Origin: Dillenia suffruticosa
Lineage: Eukaryota; Streptophyta; Magnoliopsida; Dilleniales; Dilleniaceae
NCBI GenBank assembly: GCA_033439265.1
Contig: JAVTVX010000031.1
Span: 3,767,501 to 3,831,500 of the forward strand
Direction: 5' to 3'
DNA: 64,000 nucleotides
Shown here piece after piece: positions 59,142 to 64,000 of the stretch; the stretch's first letter is position 1; every line of letters starts with the position of its first letter. The notes below the pieces were generated by a model. The model saw only the letters and a program-made list of their open reading frames with translations. It ran no database searches and was not told the DNA's origin. Both the position numbers and the translations under genes were made by a program.

Positions 59142-60230
59142 TTTTTTTCACTCGAATCTAAAACTAGGTTAAGTGATTTAACACCTTTACTTACTAAATT
59201 AACTGTCTGTATTAACAAATGTATTCATTCACACACACCGTGAACCCTAATTTATCCTTGTCATGTAACTTTAACAGACCTCATTGGTTGAGTATATTTT
59301 AGAACTCCAATTGCAAATGTTTCTGGAGAGGTGCCTCCAACCAGCTAGGTTAGAATTTCTTGCCGGAGATTATCATATGTTCTAACATTAGCATTTTCTT
59401 TCCTTCTGTTCTATTCCCTTCCTACAAACTAAGGGCGGAGCCGGCCCTATGCATAGAGCACATGACATGATACTCAATTTATCGGGCTTTTTTGTATTAT
59501 TTGTTACTACGTATACAATAAAAAACAGATATGACTGATTGAGTTTGTAGGGACAATATGTCAAACACATCCAATCTTGAACCTTTACCTAAAGATGCAT
59601 GCGAGGTACCTAAGGAGAAGCTCGAACCCTTGATCCATGTAGCAGTCGAGGTGTTTTGGTACACCATGGGCCAGGATTGGAGCCTTTTACACATGGTTGA
59701 GGAATCTGTCATACTAGATAGTAAGAGCGTAGGCATGGTGTCGTTTGGAGATAGATGAGGATGATGATACCTCTGCCCCATGAAGCTCAGGTCTTACACA
59801 TTTTCGAATCCAGCACAGGGAGCCTCCTCTGGTTGTCTGCCAAGAATGTGAAGTCCATGACCAGACCTATGTAATTTGCCCCATGCTTCTAGCAACTGAG
59901 GGGGCTGGAAGAGCCTAGGGATACATGATAGCTCAGAAGAACGAGGTTAGGAAACGGGTACCGATAGCTCAAACTGAAAAATCTAGTAGGCAGATGCTGA
60001 TGACACAAGAAAAGGAAGTTACGAAGCAGAAGTTGGTAGCCTAGGATGAAGAGATTAAGAAATAGCGGAAGAAGAGATATTCAGGAGACAGATGATAGCC
60101 AAGCGATTGCTAGTGGAAGCTCGGAGACACATGACAGAGGAAGAGATTAGGAGACAGACGTCAGTCCTAAAAAAAACTATGACGACTTGGGGAGAGGCAT
60201 CTTGGATGAGGGTAATAGTAATAATTTTAT
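59142..60230. other. Intergenic, no confident gene
   Basis: A 66-codon + frame (59558-59758) and an overlapping 94-codon minus frame (59497-59781) cover a stretch richer in GC than its surroundings, followed to about 60210 by glutamate/arginine-rich repeats such as GAAGAGATTAGGAGACAGA. It may be the remains of a retroelement, but no domain is recognisable. Confidence 0.4.
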
Positions 60231-61418
60231 ATAATTGAATTATATTATTTTAGATATTATTTATGAATTTTAGGATTGTTTTCAATCTTGTTTTATGATA
60301 TTTCATTAATTAAATTCGTGAGTTTTAATTTAAGAAATATTGGGCTTGTTCAAAAAAATTCAATCTAGATAGATAGTGGTCAATATTCTTGTGAAGAGTT
60401 TAGAAGTTAATTTAGTCTAGAAAATATCCAAAAATTAGAAAAAAAAATTACTGTAGTGTTGAAAATAAAAAATAAAGATTAAGTTTTTAAATCTTAAGAA
60501 AGCAAAAAGATAATATTTATCATCACAATTCTCCAAATCAAAGAGAAAAACCATGTTTCCAAGAACTCATGATTTTGTGGACTTAGGGTTTTACTCCTGT
60601 AAATAAGAGGCACCCCTAAACACCTACACACGACTTTCTCCGCACAGATTTTAGGGTTTTATATTCTTTTATTTTATTAATTTTCTTTAATATATTTAGT
60701 TAATTTTTTTTATTTTTAAAACTCGATTGATTATGTTTTTTAATTAATAGTATGGTCTAAATTTATTTTTTTCTCTTAAATCTTTATGTCATGATTATTA
60801 TTTGAAAAAATTTTATTGTTGATTTTAATATTTTGAACGTATAGATACCTACGTTTTGATAATTTGAGATTGAATATATGTATAACCAATATGATTGTAA
60901 GAAATTAGTTCAACACAATAAAATCCATATGGAGTAATGAGATCGATGGAATATTAATTCTTTGTGAGGAGTTTTAGGAAAAACCCTAAATTATAGTTTT
61001 CTATAGAACATATTGCAATCCGATTTAATTAAAATTATATGATCATTGGATTTTGGTTAGTCGAATTAAGAATTCATTGTATGACTATTGGATGAATCTA
61101 ATTTTGAGAAAATCTGTCATCATTAACTATAATTCTTTAGTCAGTAAACTTAAGGGATTTAAAATGATTCGTTTAGGTGAAAAATAAAAAATAGATGAAG
61201 TTGACGTAATTGAGTTTTTCATCCATTGATTTAAATCTTTTAATATTTTCATAATTTTTAATATTTTTATAATTGAAATTTAATTGTCCAACTTAGATAG
61301 ACTAGTTTATAGTTGGTAATACAAAATATTCTCGTGGAAACGATATTACACTATGCACAACACTCAATTATGGTATATTTATCCAAAATCATGATATCAA
61401 AATCGTGGATCAAGTTTT

Positions 61419-61439
61419 TGACATCGTTGTCGAGAATCG
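61419..61439 (+). promoter_or_regulatory. Primer-binding site, tRNA-Asp type, degraded
   Basis: The site reads TGACATCGTTGTCGAGAATC. The Athila-type site complementary to plant tRNA-Asp is TGGCGCCGTTGCCGGGGATC. Six differences are present, and each is a C-to-T or G-to-A change. The preceding ATCAAGTTT context is also typical of the LTR/PBS junction in this lineage. Confidence 0.82.
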
Positions 61440-61959
61440 AATCAGGGTCTCCCGCGTGATAGGCGGGAAAATATCCTTGTAAATCAATCATAATAATCTT
61501 GTTTGAGATTTGACACTATTTTCTATATTTCTTGTTACTTTCTTTCTTATATTTCTTGGTATATAGTCTTTTAGAGTTATAAAGTCACTTTTTAGCATCT
61601 TAATTTGGTCTGGATTTGGTTGGAAATTTTAGGTGTTTGAGAAACAGTTTAGGATTTAGGGTTCTGTGACTACTTTTTCTAAAGGATTTCGGTCTGCTGA
61701 TCAAAACCTATAGCTCTATTATGGACACGACTCTATCTTGACCAAATTCTATTATTTTTTATAGGTTTTTTAATTTTTTCCTAATTTTTAGAGTTTTTTG
61801 ATTTTTTTGGTTTCTTTTGTACATTTTTTGTCATTTTTTTCGCGATTTCTACTTTTATATAAGTGATATAGATTTTCTTGAATGGTTCTTCCAAATTATT
61901 TTGAAGATCTATATAGGTTCTTGCAATGACTCAAGATAATAGAGTTATGAGGAAGTAAT

Positions 61960-63270
61960 CGATGCATAGAGTTCAGGACATACAAACTAGCATTGCACAA
62001 TTTCCTATGGAAGCAAACAACTTTGAGTTTAAAGGGAGTCTCATTAGCATGGTTCAGACAGATCAGTTCAGTGGAAAAGAAGCTTATGAAGATCTAAATA
62101 GCCATCTGAAAAACTTTCTGGAGATCTGTATGCATGTAGTTAGCCCTGATGCAATAAATTTAGGATAGTTTCCTTTCTCTCTTATGGGAAAGGTAAAGAT
62201 ATGATTTAATTCATTCCCTACTAATCATTATTGAGAGAATTTATCTTACACATTTTTAATTAAGTATTTCCTATCTAATAAGATAGTTAAACAACATAAT
62301 AATATTATTAGTTTTAGCAAATTTGAACGTGCATTTTTGTATAATGCTTAGAAATATTTTAAAGATTTGATTAAGAGATACTTATATCATGGTACACCTG
62401 ATTGGTTAATTTTGTAAACTTTTTTTTTATGATTTTTTGCATTATGTTAAAATTACCATTGATATTGTGGCTGATGGTATATTTATGCGTAAATCTTACA
62501 ATGAATCATGTGTATTATTTGATAATATAGACCTTAATCAATATGATTAGTCTAATGAAAGTGAAATCCTAAACAAAGAGTTGGTGTGCATGAGATCGAT
62601 AGTTTTATCATTTTTAATGCAAAAATTGATTCCTTGACTAATAGTATGAAAGCTAATCAAATCAATGTAATGAGTAATCAGGTTTATTCTTATGAATCAC
62701 GTGGAGATTTTATTCATATGATTTCTGAGTTTCTATAGGTATATCAAGCAAATTTTATTTCAAACTTTGACCGGTCCCAGAAGAATTCTTACTCTAACAC
62801 ATAATCTTGCATGGGGAAGTCTTCCTAACTTGGGAAATCAACAACTAAGGGAGAACAAAACATCATGGAAAATGTCAATTGAACGCTTGGCAACAATAAT
62901 TAATGAAAGGATTGAAAGTTTGAGAATAAAATTGAAAAGTCATCCTAACCTTTTATGAAGTCAAGGAGTACCATCAAGACCAAATAATCCACCAGAGTTT
63001 AATATGGGAAATCAACAACCAAGAAAGAACAAGGCATTATGAAAAATGGCAATTGAACGCTTGGCAATAGTAACAAGTGAAAGGATTGAGAGTTTGGTGA
63101 CAGCAACAAATGAAAGGATTGAAAAGTTTGAAAATAAAACTGATCAATTGACTAACTTCTTTCATTCTCGTATACCGAATAGACTGCTGAGTGATACTAA
63201 GAAGAATTCTAGAGAGCAAGCCAATGCAATTTCATTAAATGAATTACAGGAGGAACCAATTTAGTCCAAA
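61960..63270 (+). pseudogene. Gypsy gag relic (Athila/Tat type)
   Basis: Readable blocks in order: FPMEANNFEFKGSLISMVQT, YEDLNSHLKNFLEICMHVVS, then FPFSLMGKVKI, LIKRYLYHGTPDWLIL, VHEIDSFIIFNAKIDSLTNS, and two copies of a segment with NERIESL. These match plant gypsy gag in content and order. Stops and frame changes are frequent. Confidence 0.85.
62830..63150 (+). repeat. Internal direct duplication in gag (~174-bp offset)
   Basis: TGGGAAATCAACAACTAAGG ... CAATTGAACGCTTGGCAA ... GAAAGGATTGA at 62830-62940 is repeated at 63004-63120 with a few substitutions. A further NERIE unit is repeated within the second copy. Confidence 0.85.
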
Positions 63271-63459
63271 AATAAAGAGGAGAAATAAGAGACCGAGAAA
63301 AAGATCAAACAGCCTATAAGTAAGAAGTCCAAAATATCGGATTCCAAATTGGGAAGTAATTTACCTTTGAGTAAATATAATCCTCATATTCCTTTTCCTA
63401 AGTGTCTTTTATATACTAATGCAAAAAAAACAATTTGAAAAATTTTTAGAAATTTTTAA

Positions 63460-64000
63460 AAATTGCACATTAACGTTCCTGTTTTGGATGCTATCAATCA
63501 GTTGCTTAGTTATGAGAAATTTCTCAAGGATGTTATCATTAACAAGAGAAAGCTAAATGATATTTCAATGGTCAAACTTACGGAGGAGTGTTCTACAATC
63601 CTACAAAAGAAGCTATCGCCAAAACTCAAGAATTCTAAAAGTTTTTCTATCCCTTGCACCCTTAGTTCTACTGATTGTTTTGATATTTTATTTGATCTGG
63701 GTGCTGGTATTATATATTGTATTCTTGATGTTAGGGTTAAAAAAATGTCGACCTATTAATATTTCTTTACAATTACCTAATAGAAGTACAAAGTATAAGA
63801 GAGACATTGTTGAGAATATATTGGTTAAAGTAGATAAATTTATTTTTTCCATTGATTTTGTCATCTTGGATATGGATGATGATGATGATGAGAGTATTTC
63901 TTTGATTCTAGATCAACTTTTTTTTGCCACTGCATGAGTTTTGATAGATGTTTATGAAGGGAAGTTGATCTTGAGACTTAAAGATGAAATACTTGAGTTT
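63460..64000 (+). pseudogene. Gypsy aspartic protease region, partial
   Basis: One frame reads INVPVLDAINQLLSYEKFLK, MVKLTEECSTILQKKLSPKL, FSIPCTLSSTDCF and FDLGAGIIYCI, where DLGA is the catalytic motif. Near 63745 the reading passes to another frame: PINISLQLPNRSTKYKRDIV, ILVKVDKFIFSIDFVILDMD, then an Asp run from a GAT microsatellite at about 63872-63889. A stop at 63937 interrupts it. Sequence continues past the window edge. Confidence 0.88.

Larger units (their letters stand above)
60240..64000 (+). mobile_element. Ty3/gypsy retrotransposon, Athila/Tat type, running off the window
   Basis: A presumed LTR (about 60240-61408; exact start not resolved) includes CCTGTAAATAAGAGGCACCC, typical of a transcript start region. 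It ends with GTGGATCAAG, after which a tRNA-Asp-type primer-binding site lies at 61419-61439. Degraded gag (61960-63300) and an aspartic protease region (63460-64000) follow in the usual order. Stops occur throughout, so it is inactive. The rest of pol would lie beyond the right edge. Confidence 0.85.

Noticed and set aside
59497-59781. Overlapping 94- and 66-codon ORFs on opposite strands
   Set aside because: No domain; strands conflict; the downstream Glu/Arg repeat suggests degraded repetitive DNA.

Overview
This is nuclear DNA from a dicotyledonous flowering plant. The evidence is split genes with GT-AG introns that encode plant proteins, an AT-rich background, and dense decayed plant retroelements (Ty1/copia, Ty3/gypsy, RTE-like LINE, tRNA-derived SINEs). 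The species cannot be named from the sequence.

Three genes look intact, all on the + strand. (1) 7561-12638: a seven-exon, 766-aa coiled-coil and poly-proline protein of the CHUP1/IPGA1 family. (2) 49305-50033: an intronless, 242-aa secreted single-FAS1-domain (fasciclin-like) protein. (3) 51612-58113: a seven-exon, 290-aa epsilon subunit of coatomer (COPI), with one GC-AG intron. Each has a CT-rich tract just upstream of its ATG.

Two broken genes are hidden from simple ORF calling. A VQ-motif gene relic lies at 17933-18298 (two frame changes and one stop). A gamma-SNAP relic is spread over 28805-44622 (exons missing, one frameshift, a stop created across a splice junction). Its inflated introns house copia pieces, a gag-only LTR element and a SINE.

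Layout: 0.4-3.8 kb, a direct repeat pair enclosing several unrelated tandem arrays, then a gypsy gag relic (3.9-4.7 kb). 5.9-6.9 kb, a foldback element whose arms are CT-rich and GA-rich. 7.3-12.7 kb, the CHUP1-like gene. 14.3-17.5 kb, an RTE-like LINE (minus). 17.9-18.3 kb, the VQ relic. 18.7-26.7 kb, an 8.0-kb copia element with both LTRs (minus). 28.8-44.6 kb, the gamma-SNAP relic with nested elements. 45.6 kb, a SINE. 45.9-46.8 kb, a second foldback copy. 47.3-48.0 kb, a degenerate tandem repeat. 49.3-50.0 kb, the FAS1 gene. 51.6-58.1 kb, epsilon-COP, with a LINE 3' end in intron 3 and a SINE just after the stop. 58.9 kb, another SINE. 60.2-64.0 kb, an Athila/Tat-type gypsy element that runs off the window.

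The genes do not form a functional cluster. Epsilon-COP and gamma-SNAP both belong to vesicle traffic, but gamma-SNAP is dead here. I found no new enzymatic or defence system. The most unusual objects are the foldback repeat family, the gag-only element and the two hidden pseudogenes.
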